Below are positions 23,989 through 33,045 of a stretch of DNA of 64,000 nt, in pieces. Source of the DNA: an uncultured Lachnoclostridium sp. (GTDB lineage Bacteria > Bacillota > Clostridia > Lachnospirales > Lachnospiraceae). The DNA lies in the NCBI GenBank assembly GCA_902464595.1, contig CABQJX010000001.1, positions 1 through 64,000 of the forward strand. Direction: 5' to 3'. The stretch's first letter is position 1. The number at the start of each line of letters is the position of its first letter. The position numbers and the translations under genes were made by a program. A model generated the notes under the pieces. That model worked only from the letters and a program-made list of their open reading frames with translations. It ran no database searches and was not told the DNA's origin.

Positions 23989-25068
23989 ATGAGTCATTCA
24001 GTTGTTATAAAAAATGCCGTGAAGAAGTATGGTGATTTTATCGCATTAAAAGGAGTTGACCTGGAGATAAAGCCGGGAGAATTTTTCACGTTGCTGGGGC
24101 CGTCTGGATGCGGAAAGACCACGCTTCTTCGTATGATCGCTGGTTTTAATACGGTGGATGGAGGAGAAATCTGTTTTGATGATAAAGTGATCAACCATCT
24201 GGAGGCTCATAAGAGGGATATTGGAATGGTATTCCAGAATTATGCTATTTTTCCTCATCTGACTGTAGCAGAGAATGTGGCTTACGGGTTGAAGGCAAAG
24301 AAATACCCAAAAGGGGAGATACCTGGGAAGGTGGAGGAGGCTCTGGAGCTGGTACAAATCAGCAAACTGAAGGATCGAAGGCCTAATGAATTGTCTGGCG
24401 GACAGCAGCAGAGAGTGGCTTTAGCAAGGGCTTTTGTTATAGAACCCAGCGTTCTTCTCATGGATGAGCCCCTATCGAATCTGGATGCAAAACTCCGGAT
24501 TCAGATGAGGACGGTTATCAAAAAGCTGCAGAGACGTTTGGGTATCACTACGATCTATGTGACCCATGATCAGGAGGAGGCGCTGGCGATTTCCGACCGT
24601 ATTGCAGTGATCCGCGAGGGGAGGGTAATGCAGGTGGGAACCCCAGAGGAGATTTACAAAAGACCTCAGAATGAATTTGTAGCAGGATTTATAGGCGTGT
24701 CTAATTTTGTGGAATGTGATGTGAAGGGGGAGGATCCTGACCAGGCAGTTCTGGACATCAAGGGGGAATGTACCATCACATGTCAGCTGAAAAAGCCTTT
24801 TGTGGGAAAGGGAGTGATCTCTGCCAGGCCAGAGCAGCTGTTCTTCGATGAGAAGGAAGGCCTTCCGGGAACCATCGTTATTTCTACCTTCTTAGGTGAT
24901 TTTATTGAGTATGAGATCTTGCTGGATAATGGACAGACTGTACAGCTCAACGAGTATACGAAGGATGTCCACGAGCTGAAGCCTGATGGGCAAAGGGTGA
25001 GGATCAACTTTGATATCCGGTCTGTAGGTGTATATGATGGGGATACTCAGGAGGTGATTTCATGGTAA
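23989..25068 (+). CDS. ABC transporter ATPase (FbpC/PotA type)
   Basis: 359 residues: Walker A GPSGCGKTT (about 38-46), Q-loop VFQNYAIFPHLTVAENVAYGL, signature LSGGQQQRVALARA, Walker B VLLMDEPLSNLD, and H-loop VTHDQEEA. After residue 240 comes a C-terminal TOBE/OB regulatory domain. AAGGAGG at 23974-23980 fixes the start at ATG 23989. The stop overlaps the permease gene by 7 bases. Confidence 0.94.
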   Translation: MSHSVVIKNAVKKYGDFIALKGVDLEIKPGEFFTLLGPSGCGKTTLLRMIAGFNTVDGGEICFDDKVINHLEAHKRDIGMVFQNYAIFPHLTVAENVAYGLKAKKYPKGEIPGKVEEALELVQISKLKDRRPNELSGGQQQRVALARAFVIEPSVLLMDEPLSNLDAKLRIQMRTVIKKLQRRLGITTIYVTHDQEEALAISDRIAVIREGRVMQVGTPEEIYKRPQNEFVAGFIGVSNFVECDVKGEDPDQAVLDIKGECTITCQLKKPFVGKGVISARPEQLFFDEKEGLPGTIVISTFLGDFIEYEILLDNGQTVQLNEYTKDVHELKPDGQRVRINFDIRSVGVYDGDTQEVISW

Positions 25069-26714
25069 AGGGCCGGAAAAAACTGGATTTTTGGTTTTGG
25101 GTCAAAGCGGCAGTAATTGGATTCATGGTGCTGTTCCTGTTCTATCCGTTCTGTACGCTGATTACCAGAAGCTTCTTTTCCAGCAAAACAAATGGGATCA
25201 CAATGGAAAACTATATCCGATTTTTCACAAAGAAATATTATTATACGGCATTGGGAAGAAGCCTTTTTGTATCTATTGTGACCACACTTACAACTCTGGC
25301 AGTCGGCGTCCCTATTGCCTATGTGATGTCTCGGTATAATGTGGCAGGGAAACGGCTGATCCATATCCTGATCATTATGAGCCTGATGAGCCCTCCTTTT
25401 ATCGGGGCTTACAGCTGGATCACCCTGTTTGGCCGTTCTGGCTTTATCACCAGCTTATTTGAAAATATAGGGATCCACCTTCCCAGCATTTATGGGAAAC
25501 TGGGGATCATTATGGTATTTACATTTAAGCTTTTTCCCTATGTGTATCTATATACCTCTGGGGCAATGGGGAGCATTGACTCCAGCCTGGAGGAGGCGGC
25601 AGAAAATCTGGGGAGTAATAAGATCCGCAGGCTGTGTACTGTCACCCTTCCTGTAGTGCTTCCATCGATCGCGGCAGGGGCAATTATGGTATTCATGACT
25701 AGCTTGGCAGATTTTGGAACTCCTATGCTGATTGGCGAGGGATATATGGTTCTTCCCGTGCTGGTTTACAATGAATATATGAGTGAGATTGGCGGTAACG
25801 CCCATCTGGCCAGCGCATTATCAGTCATCATTGTGCTGTGCTCTACTACAGTGCTGTTGGTACAGAAATATTATTTATCCCGGAAGAACTATGTAATGAC
25901 GGCTATGCGTCCGCCGAAGGAAGAGATCCTTCATGGCTGGAAGCGCTGTTTGGCAACGGTTCCCGTGCTTTTGGTAACTCTGATCGGTATCCTTCCCCAG
26001 ATCGTAGTCTTAGTGACCAGCTTTATCAAGTGTGATTTTACTGGATTCCAGAAAGGGTTTAGCCTGGACAGTTATATCACTATTTTTAACCGTCTGTGGA
26101 CGAATATCCGAAATACCTTTACTTTCTCAACCATAGCTATTGTGTTTATCATTGTGCTGGGAATGTTGATCTCCTACATTGTAGTACGCCAGAAGGGACT
26201 GGCAGGACAGCTTATGGATCTGATCATTATGTTCCCATTTGTGATTCCTGGTGCTGTTTTAGGTATCAGCTTGATCGTGGCTTTCAATAAGCCTCCCATG
26301 ATTCTTACAGGAACTGCTGTGATTATGATCATCGCTTTTGTAGTGAGGAAGCTTCCTTATACAGTTCGGTCGGGGAGCGCTTTTCTCCAGCAGATGGATC
26401 CTAGTGTAGAGGAGGCTTCAATAAGCCTGGGAGTGTCGCCCATGAAAACGTTTGTCAAGGTAACGGCAAGATTGATGGCTCCGGGCGTTCTGTCAGGTGC
26501 TATCCTTAGTTGGATCACCTGTATTAATGAGCTTTCATCCAGTGTCATGCTGTATGGGGGAAAGACCAGTACGATTTCTGTGGCAATTTACACGGAAGTT
26601 GTGCGCAACAGCTATGGTACAGCGGCTGCCCTGGCCTCTATCCTTACTGTGAGTACAGTCATTATGCTGCTGATATTTTTGAAGGTCAGCAAAGGTAAGG
26701 TATCAATCGTGTAG
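25062..26714 (+). CDS. Double-domain ABC permease (FbpB/AfuB type)
   Basis: 550 residues with twelve predicted helices arranged as two fused permease halves. Each half has an EAA-type loop: LEEAAENLGSNKIRRLCTVTLP in the first half and VEEASISLGVSPMKTFVKVTAR in the second. This fused layout is that of FbpB, ThiP and AfuB and forms the complete channel by itself. Translationally coupled to the ATPase gene; AGGAGGTG precedes the ATG. Confidence 0.93.
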   Translation: MVKGRKKLDFWFWVKAAVIGFMVLFLFYPFCTLITRSFFSSKTNGITMENYIRFFTKKYYYTALGRSLFVSIVTTLTTLAVGVPIAYVMSRYNVAGKRLIHILIIMSLMSPPFIGAYSWITLFGRSGFITSLFENIGIHLPSIYGKLGIIMVFTFKLFPYVYLYTSGAMGSIDSSLEEAAENLGSNKIRRLCTVTLPVVLPSIAAGAIMVFMTSLADFGTPMLIGEGYMVLPVLVYNEYMSEIGGNAHLASALSVIIVLCSTTVLLVQKYYLSRKNYVMTAMRPPKEEILHGWKRCLATVPVLLVTLIGILPQIVVLVTSFIKCDFTGFQKGFSLDSYITIFNRLWTNIRNTFTFSTIAIVFIIVLGMLISYIVVRQKGLAGQLMDLIIMFPFVIPGAVLGISLIVAFNKPPMILTGTAVIMIIAFVVRKLPYTVRSGSAFLQQMDPSVEEASISLGVSPMKTFVKVTARLMAPGVLSGAILSWITCINELSSSVMLYGGKTSTISVAIYTEVVRNSYGTAAALASILTVSTVIMLLIFLKVSKGKVSIV

Positions 26715-26732
26715 CGGAAAACGGAGGATAAA

Positions 26733-28175
26733 ATGATAAAATTTGGAACAGGCGGCTGGAGGGCTATCATCGGAGAGGATTTTACAAAAGAAAATATACA
26801 AAAACTGGCCCTTGCCATGTGCCTGAAAATGAAATCAGAGGGAGTGGAAGGGGAGGGGATCGTCATTGGCTATGACAGACGGTTTTTGTCTAAGGAGGCA
26901 GTGATCTGGGCCAGCCAGATGTTTGGTTCCCAGGGGATCAAGGTGTGGTTTGTGAACCGGAGCGTGCCAACACCACTGATTATGTTTTATGTCATGAAGC
27001 ATGGGCTGAGCTACGGAATGATGGTGACAGCAAGCCACAATCCAGCCATCTATAATGGAATCAAGGTGTTTACATCAGGCGGAAGGGATGCAGATGAGAG
27101 ACAGACCTTTGAGATTGAATCATATTTAGATCAGGCGGAGATGCTTTACCAACCCACACAGGAGGAAAATGGCCAGATGCCGCCTCCATCCTATCAAAAT
27201 TTGGTGAAGCAGGGAGCTGTTCAGGAGATCAATCCTATGAATGAGTATCTGGACAGCATTATTTCCATGATTGATTTGAAAGCGATAAGGGAACGGGATC
27301 TGCGCATTGCTATTGATCCCATGTATGGAGTCAGCCTGACGGCACTCAGCACCATCCTTTCCATTGCACGGTGTACGATTGAGACTATCAATGCCAACCA
27401 CGATACCCTCTTTGGAGGAAAGATGCCGGCGCCTACGGCTCAGACCATGAAGGGACTGCAGAATTATGTTCTGGATCGTTACTGTGATATTGGCATTGCT
27501 ACCGATGGAGATGCAGATCGTTTGGGAGTCATTGACGATGAGGGACATTATCTGCGGTCAAATGAAATCCTCGTGATGCTCTACTACTATTTGCTGAAAT
27601 ATAAGGGATGGAGAGGTCCAGTGGTTCGGAATCTGGCCACCACTCATATGCTGGATCGGGTAGCAGAAAGTTTCGGGGAGAAGTGTTACGAGGTTCCCGT
27701 GGGATTCAAGTATATATCTGCTAAAATGCAGGAGACAGGAGCTATTATTGGGGGAGAATCTTCCGGAGGACTAACAGTCAGGGGGCATATCTGCGGAAAA
27801 GACGGTATTTACGCAGCTGCTCTGCTGGTGGAAATGATAGCGGTGAGCAATAAGAAGCTTTCACAGATTGCCAGAGATATAAGAAGGGAATACGGATCCT
27901 TTTATATGGAGGAACGGGATTATCGTTTTACGCCTGAGGAAAAGGAACGGATCCGCTGTATTTTGTTGGAGGAGAAGAAGCTTCCTGAACTTCCCTTTGA
28001 AACAGAACGGGTGTCTTATATGGATGGCTGCAAAGTGTATTTTAAAAATGGCGGCTGGGTCATTGCCAGATTTTCAGGGACAGAACCCCTTTTGCGTGTG
28101 TTTTGTGAAATGAAGGATCAAGAGGATGCAGTAAGGATCTGCCATTTGTTTGAGAAGTATCTTGGATGTTCTTAA
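26733..28175 (+). CDS. Phosphoglucomutase/phosphomannomutase family protein
   Basis: A 480-residue alpha-D-phosphohexomutase. The phosphoserine loop is MVTASHNPAIYNG (about 95-107), the metal-binding loop TDGDADRLGVID (about 253-264), the sugar-ring loop GGESSGGLTVRGH, and the C-terminal phosphate-binding loop RFSGTEPLLRVF. These are all four active-site elements in order, so the enzyme should be functional and interconvert hexose 1- and 6-phosphates. It follows the transporter by 18 bases, suggesting that the imported substrate is a hexose phosphate feeding glycolysis. Confidence 0.93.
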   Translation: MIKFGTGGWRAIIGEDFTKENIQKLALAMCLKMKSEGVEGEGIVIGYDRRFLSKEAVIWASQMFGSQGIKVWFVNRSVPTPLIMFYVMKHGLSYGMMVTASHNPAIYNGIKVFTSGGRDADERQTFEIESYLDQAEMLYQPTQEENGQMPPPSYQNLVKQGAVQEINPMNEYLDSIISMIDLKAIRERDLRIAIDPMYGVSLTALSTILSIARCTIETINANHDTLFGGKMPAPTAQTMKGLQNYVLDRYCDIGIATDGDADRLGVIDDEGHYLRSNEILVMLYYYLLKYKGWRGPVVRNLATTHMLDRVAESFGEKCYEVPVGFKYISAKMQETGAIIGGESSGGLTVRGHICGKDGIYAAALLVEMIAVSNKKLSQIARDIRREYGSFYMEERDYRFTPEEKERIRCILLEEKKLPELPFETERVSYMDGCKVYFKNGGWVIARFSGTEPLLRVFCEMKDQEDAVRICHLFEKYLGCS

Positions 28176-28219
28176 TTTAGTATTTTTCCGGGAACAAGTA
28201 TAAAACTGCATCTGTATAC

Positions 28220-28260
28220 GATAAAATACCTTCCGGCTCTGTCCGGGAGGTATTTTTATC
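28220..28260. terminator. Terminator after the phosphohexomutase gene
   Basis: AAAATACCTTCCGG (28223-28236) pairs with CCGGGAGGTATTTT (28243-28256) around a CTCTGT loop, with one G·T pair, followed by T residues. The symmetric A/T flanks make it bidirectional in principle. Confidence 0.85.
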
Positions 28261-28273
28261 GTATTTTTATAGT

Positions 28274-28301
28274 TTTACAAAAATAAGATCATTGCTATAA
28301 T
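28274..28301 (+). promoter_or_regulatory. Promoter of the sensor triad
   Basis: TTTACA (28274-28279), 16-nt spacer, perfect TATAAT (28296-28301); leader of about 47 bases to the binding-protein gene. It makes the sensor genes a transcription unit separate from the transporter. Confidence 0.75.
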
Positions 28302-28354
28302 GATATTAAATAAGGGATAGAAATGGATACACCTGAGAGATAAGGGGGAGGTAT

Positions 28355-29419
28355 ATGAAGCTGGATGTAAAACAGGGAAAAGGGTATTCCCAAAAGTGGA
28401 CTTCGGTCATGTTCGTGGCTTCTGCCCTGCTTCTGTCTGCCTGCAGGATGGGAGAGGAGCTTTTACCTATGCCCTATCAGGAGGATCTGGTGATCTATAC
28501 GGCTCAGGAGGAGGGGATATATGGCCCTCTGGTCAAGGAATTTGAGGAGAGAACCAATCTTAACGTCCGGGTGGAAGAAGGATCTGCCCAGGAATTGAGG
28601 CAGTATTTAGAGAACAAGACAGGAGAAGAAGGCGGACTGGCTTGGGATCTGGTTTTCGGTGTTGGGACGGAAACCTTAGAACAGTCTGCGCACTTTTGGC
28701 ATCCCTATGAAAGCTCTCAGACATCTTCCATTGTACCGGGTTTTTTGTGTGCGGATCATCGTTGGACTCCCTTTTCTGTCCAGCCACTGGTACTGATATA
28801 TAATACAAACGTAGTCACATACCGGGAGCTTCCTGTAGGCTGGGACAGCCTTTTGGAGCCGCGGTGGAAAGGGAGGGTGGGGATCGCAGATCCCCTGCAC
28901 AGCGATGTCTGTTTTGGCGCCTTGACTGCCGCAGTTAGTGCGTCAGATGAGGAGGATTATTTGGAACAGCTTTTAGAAAATATCAACTACTGTCCTGCCG
29001 AAAGTATACAAAAAGTAAATGAAGGAGTGCGGGATGGCCACTACTCGGTAGGAGTGACCACTGAGGAATGGGCTCAGTCGCTTACTGCAGAAGGTGCGGA
29101 TGTGGATTATATTTATCCTCAGGAGGGAGAGGCAGCGTTTTGGGATGGAACGGCCATCGCGGCCGGGTGTAGCCACCTGGAAGCAGCAAAGCAATTTTTA
29201 GATTTTACTGTGGAACGGGATACACAGCAGATGCTTCTGTTCGGACTGGATCGGAGACCGGTGAGGACAGATGTACACCTGCCATCCGGCCTTGTATCCC
29301 TGGGACAGCTTGCGGATCGGAAAGAGAAGAAGGAGGAGTCCTGTGGACAGGAAGAAAACGTTCTGAACCGGTGGAAGGAATGTTTGGAGCATCATCAGAT
29401 GGGAGATGGGGAAGCATGA
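28355..29419 (+). CDS. HptA-like sensory substrate-binding lipoprotein
   Basis: 354 residues with a lipoprotein signal (hydrophobic core near 17-30 and LLSAC lipobox, Cys near 31) and an Fe(III)-type binding domain related to the AfuA-like protein at 22692 (compare LVIYTAQEEGIYGPLVKEFEERT, GVGTETLEQSAHFWHPY). It has no permease of its own and its stop overlaps the start of a histidine kinase. This arrangement matches HptA of S. aureus, which senses hexose phosphates for the HptRS two-component system. It is therefore probably a sensor and not a transporter subunit (inference). Confidence 0.8.
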   Translation: MKLDVKQGKGYSQKWTSVMFVASALLLSACRMGEELLPMPYQEDLVIYTAQEEGIYGPLVKEFEERTNLNVRVEEGSAQELRQYLENKTGEEGGLAWDLVFGVGTETLEQSAHFWHPYESSQTSSIVPGFLCADHRWTPFSVQPLVLIYNTNVVTYRELPVGWDSLLEPRWKGRVGIADPLHSDVCFGALTAAVSASDEEDYLEQLLENINYCPAESIQKVNEGVRDGHYSVGVTTEEWAQSLTAEGADVDYIYPQEGEAAFWDGTAIAAGCSHLEAAKQFLDFTVERDTQQMLLFGLDRRPVRTDVHLPSGLVSLGQLADRKEKKEESCGQEENVLNRWKECLEHHQMGDGEA

Positions 29420-31134
29420 GATGGGGAAAGGGGGTTTCCTTTAAGAAAAGGATATTTTTAGGCTGTATCCTGGCAGCTATGGCGCCTCTTATCTGCTCAG
29501 GTGTCACCAGTCTCCTGTTGTTTACAGCCTCAGCTGACCGGGAGATGATTGAAGGGGGGACAGCCCAGCTGGCATCTGCTAAAGAACGGTTTTTTCTTAT
29601 GATGGAGTCCTGTGGGGCAGCCTGCAGGCGGCTTACAGAGAATGGATATACCGCTTGGGCAATGATTGACAATAAAACCATTGACTGGCAGCGGGATCTG
29701 TATCTGGCTATGTATCAGGAGGCAGAGAAAAGCTATCACGATGCGGACTACAGTATTTATGATGTGGGAGGACAGCTCCGCTTTACTACAGATCCTTCAC
29801 AAAAACAGGAACGGCTCCCTACCCAGTGGGGAATCCTTCGCAAGGCTTCTGAACAGGAGGGAATGGTATGCAGCCGAACGGAACCGGTTCTGGATGTGGG
29901 AGCTAGCAAAAGCCTTTTGCAGGCAGCTTGTCCTTTGGAGAGCGAAAATGGAGTGAAGACCGGATATGTGGTAGTAGATTTTACCAGGGAGAGCCTGGAT
30001 CATCTCTTGAGCGGGATCCTTTCTCCGGGGAATACCCTCTTGCTTTTAGACTCTCATCAGAGGCCTATATACTGTTCCAACCAGTCTTACGGAAATGAAC
30101 AAATACAGAAAATTATTTCTGACACCAGAGCGAATCAGAAGAAGCACAGCTCCAGTGGGATCGGTGAAAAATATTTGTGGGTGAAAGAGCCGTCCTATGG
30201 TTTTTATATACTTATGTGCTGTTCATCTCCTGTCAGTGAGGCCACAGTACGTACTATGGGGACGGTAAGTCTGATTTTATCCTGTCTTGGGCTGGGGATC
30301 AGCTTTGTTATTGCAGGAGCTCTGTCGCGCAGTATGGGAAAGCCGGTGAGCCAGCTGGATCAGGCCATGGCCCGGGTCAAGGAGGGGGATTTTTCCATAC
30401 GTATTTCCAGCAGCAGGCAGGATGAGCTGGGGCGGCTGACGGAACGGTTTAACGAAATGACCGGAGATTTGAAGAAGCATTTGGATGACCGGGTACAGCA
30501 GCAGAAGGATATGAATCAGGTTAATCTGAAACTGTATCAGACACAGCTGAACCCCCATTTCCTTTATAATACCCTTGATTCGATACGGTGGGATGCCAGG
30601 ATTCATCAGGCTCCTGAGATTGCTGTGATGGCGGAGAATCTAGCAGTGATCCTGAGAAAGAGCATATCAGGAAGCCCCTTTGTTACGCTGGAGGAGGAGC
30701 TTGGGATGATCCAAAGCTATATTGAGATACAGAAGATCCGGTTTTCGGGAAGTTTTTGTTACGAGACAGAAATACCGGATCAGCTGGAATTGTGTATGAT
30801 ACCTAAAATGATCCTTCAGCCTTTGGTGGAAAATGCAATTCTCCATGGATTGGATGGATGTGAGAGCGGTTATATCTGTATTTATGCATTTCAAAGCGGA
30901 TCCCTGCTCTGCCTTTCTGTGACCGATAATGGAAGGGGAATGTCAAAGGAAATGGAGGACTGGATCAACAGCGAGGATCCTGATAAAAGGGAGGGGCATT
31001 TGGGGCTGTATAATGTGATTAATATAATGAAAATTTATTATGGCGATCAATCAGGTATACATGCCTCCGTCACGGAGGAGGGAACTACAGTTACGCTGAG
31101 ACTGCCGGCCGGAAAGGAGGCTCCTGATGTATAA
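29416..31134 (+). CDS. Sensor histidine kinase, YesM/HptS type
   Basis: 572 residues. TM1 spans about residues 11-35, followed by an extracytoplasmic sensor of about 240 residues, and TM2 near residues 278-300. A HAMP segment follows (SMGKPVSQLDQAMARVKEGDFSIRI), then the His_kinase domain with the phospho-acceptor histidine in LNPHFLYNTLDSIRWDAR and an HATPase domain with LVENAILHGLDG and DNGRGMS. ATG 29416 overlaps the sensor lipoprotein stop (ATGA), so the two proteins are made together and probably interact at the membrane surface. It phosphorylates the regulator encoded next. Confidence 0.92.
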   Translation: MRWGKGVSFKKRIFLGCILAAMAPLICSGVTSLLLFTASADREMIEGGTAQLASAKERFFLMMESCGAACRRLTENGYTAWAMIDNKTIDWQRDLYLAMYQEAEKSYHDADYSIYDVGGQLRFTTDPSQKQERLPTQWGILRKASEQEGMVCSRTEPVLDVGASKSLLQAACPLESENGVKTGYVVVDFTRESLDHLLSGILSPGNTLLLLDSHQRPIYCSNQSYGNEQIQKIISDTRANQKKHSSSGIGEKYLWVKEPSYGFYILMCCSSPVSEATVRTMGTVSLILSCLGLGISFVIAGALSRSMGKPVSQLDQAMARVKEGDFSIRISSSRQDELGRLTERFNEMTGDLKKHLDDRVQQQKDMNQVNLKLYQTQLNPHFLYNTLDSIRWDARIHQAPEIAVMAENLAVILRKSISGSPFVTLEEELGMIQSYIEIQKIRFSGSFCYETEIPDQLELCMIPKMILQPLVENAILHGLDGCESGYICIYAFQSGSLLCLSVTDNGRGMSKEMEDWINSEDPDKREGHLGLYNVINIMKIYYGDQSGIHASVTEEGTTVTLRLPAGKEAPDV

Positions 31135-31882
31135 GGTTATTGTTGTGGAAGATGAGTCAATGGTCAGAAAGGGGATTATTTTGACCATTGATTGGAAACG
31201 TTTGGGATGTCAGATCGTAGGTGAAGCTGCAAACGGGGAAGACGGAGCCGCCTTAGTGGAACAGCTGGAGCCGGATCTGGTGATCACAGATGTGAAGATG
31301 CCGCGCATGGACGGTGTGGAAATGATCGGACGCCTTCGGAAAAAGGGCTGTAAGGCGAAATTTATCATTTTAACTGCTTATGGGGATTTTAAGTATGCCC
31401 AGAGCGCCCTGCGGCTGGGAGTCAGCGATTATCTGCTGAAGCCTCTGAGGGATGGAGACCTGGAGCAGGCAGCATCCCATATTTTGGAGAAGGAAAGAGA
31501 AGAAACACCGGCTTCTGTATCATGGGATCTCTCAGGATCCTGGAACAACCGATATGTGACCGGGGCGGTAGGGTATGTGGAGGAGCATTATAGGGAGGAT
31601 ATTACCATCAGCACTGTGTCCGCTTATCTTGAGATCAGCGAGGGATATTTAAGCCGGGTGTTCAAACGGGAGACAGGCTACACCTTTACCAGTTTTCTGT
31701 CCCATTACCGTATGCAGAAGGCTATGGAGCTGTTAAAGGACTGTCGGGTAAGGGTTTATGAGGTGGCGGAGCAGGTGGGGTATGCAGACACAGCTTATTT
31801 CAGCACCCAGTTTAAGAAGCTTACAGGGATCTCGCCTTCAGAATATCAGGACAGCTGCGGACGATATTTGAAAGGGATATAA
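31127..31882 (+). CDS. Response regulator with AraC DNA-binding domain, YesN/HptR type
   Basis: 251 residues: receiver domain 1-120 with acidic pocket EDE (8-10), phospho-acceptor Asp in LVITDVKMPRMDG (about D55) and conserved Lys in YLLKPL. A C-terminal AraC/XylS double helix-turn-helix follows (ISTVSAYLEISEGYLSRVFKRETG and VYEVAEQVGYADTAYFSTQFKKLTGISPSEY, each in the last 100 residues). It overlaps the kinase gene by 8 bases. The likely target is the transporter/phosphohexomutase operon upstream. Confidence 0.93.
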   Translation: MYKVIVVEDESMVRKGIILTIDWKRLGCQIVGEAANGEDGAALVEQLEPDLVITDVKMPRMDGVEMIGRLRKKGCKAKFIILTAYGDFKYAQSALRLGVSDYLLKPLRDGDLEQAASHILEKEREETPASVSWDLSGSWNNRYVTGAVGYVEEHYREDITISTVSAYLEISEGYLSRVFKRETGYTFTSFLSHYRMQKAMELLKDCRVRVYEVAEQVGYADTAYFSTQFKKLTGISPSEYQDSCGRYLKGI

Positions 31883-31937
31883 AGCTTTTAGGGATCCGTG
31901 TGTTGTCCTGTAAAAATTTCCAGACAGAACTAGATAC

Positions 31938-31966
31938 TATACATGGAAAAATTCTTATGGTATACT
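31938..31966 (+). promoter_or_regulatory. Candidate promoter of the holB operon
   Basis: TATACA (31938-31943), 17-nt spacer, TATACT (31961-31966). Transcription would begin near 31973, about 70 bases before holB. No terminator was seen between the response regulator and this promoter. Confidence 0.5.
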
Positions 31967-32043
31967 GGGAGTACGTTTTGGCGGAAATTTTAAGTATGCA
32001 GAAGCAATTGGAGATATGAGGCGATATGAGAGGAGGGGTGTCT

Positions 32044-33033
32044 ATGCTGGGTTTTCAGGATATGATCGGGCATGAGGGGATCAAGGAGCATTTTTACAGC
32101 GCCATGAGGACAGGAAAGATCTCCCACGCCTATATTTTAAGCGGAGAGGCCGGAATGGGGAAAAAGACCTTAGCCGGGGCCTTGGCCCTGAGCCTTCTGT
32201 GTGAAAAAGGAGGTACAGAGCCCTGCATGGAGTGTCATTCCTGCAGGCAGGTGCTGTCTGGAAATCACCCGGATCTGATCTATGTAACCCATGAAAAGCC
32301 GGCCAGCATCGGTGTAGATGAAATCCGGGAGCAGATCAATGATACCATACAGATCCGGCCTTACAACGGAGGCCATAAGATCTATATTGTAGACGAGGCG
32401 GAGAAGATGACCGTGCAGGCCCAGAACGCCCTTTTAAAGACCATTGAGGAGCCGCCTGCTTATGCGATCCTCCTTCTTCTTACAACCAACGCAGATCTGT
32501 TCCTGCCGACGATCCTGTCCCGGTGTGTGCAGCTGAAATTAAAGCCCCTGAAGGACAGCGCAGTGCGGGATTACCTGGTTCAGAACATGGGAGAGGAAGA
32601 AAGCCAGGCGGATATTTACGCGGCCTTTGCCAGGGGGAATCTGGGGAAAGCCATTCATCTGGCCCGCTCGGAGGAGTTTAAGCTCATGTATCAGGAAATC
32701 CTTGAGCTTTTAAAGCACATTAAGGAAATGGATATATCGGAGCTTTTGGAACGGATCAAGAAGTTTAAGGACGGGGAGTTTCCGATACAGGACTGCCTGG
32801 ATTTTATGCAGATGTGGTATCGGGACATTTTAATGTACAAGACCACAAAAGATGTAAATCTTCTTATTTTTAAGGATGAGTTTTCAGCAGTGCGTTCCAT
32901 CAGCACCACCAGCGGATATGATGGGCTGGAACGGATTTTGGAAGCCATCGACAAGGCGAAGATCCGTCTGGACGCCAATGTGAATATGGAACTGGCAATG
33001 GAGCTTATGCTCCTTACCATGAAGGAAAATTAG
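32044..33033 (+). CDS. holB: DNA polymerase III delta' subunit
   Basis: 329 residues of the clamp-loader family: P-loop GEAGMGKKT (about 36-44), zinc-binding cysteines in CEKGGTEPCMECHSC, Walker B IVDEAEKM, and sensor 1 SRCVQLKL. The delta' subunit helps to open and load the beta clamp in the replisome. AGGAGG at 32031-32036 selects ATG 32044; an in-frame ATG at 32026 has no site. It leads a conserved Firmicute block holB-ricT-trmN6-rsmI. Confidence 0.93.
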   Translation: MLGFQDMIGHEGIKEHFYSAMRTGKISHAYILSGEAGMGKKTLAGALALSLLCEKGGTEPCMECHSCRQVLSGNHPDLIYVTHEKPASIGVDEIREQINDTIQIRPYNGGHKIYIVDEAEKMTVQAQNALLKTIEEPPAYAILLLLTTNADLFLPTILSRCVQLKLKPLKDSAVRDYLVQNMGEEESQADIYAAFARGNLGKAIHLARSEEFKLMYQEILELLKHIKEMDISELLERIKKFKDGEFPIQDCLDFMQMWYRDILMYKTTKDVNLLIFKDEFSAVRSISTTSGYDGLERILEAIDKAKIRLDANVNMELAMELMLLTMKEN

Positions 33034-33045
33034 GAGAATCGAGAA

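Noticed and set aside
22674..28175. Ferric iron transporter as the final call
   Set aside because: The protein family includes iron transporters, but an in-operon phosphohexomutase and an HptARS-like sensor are hard to reconcile with iron; kept only as an alternative.
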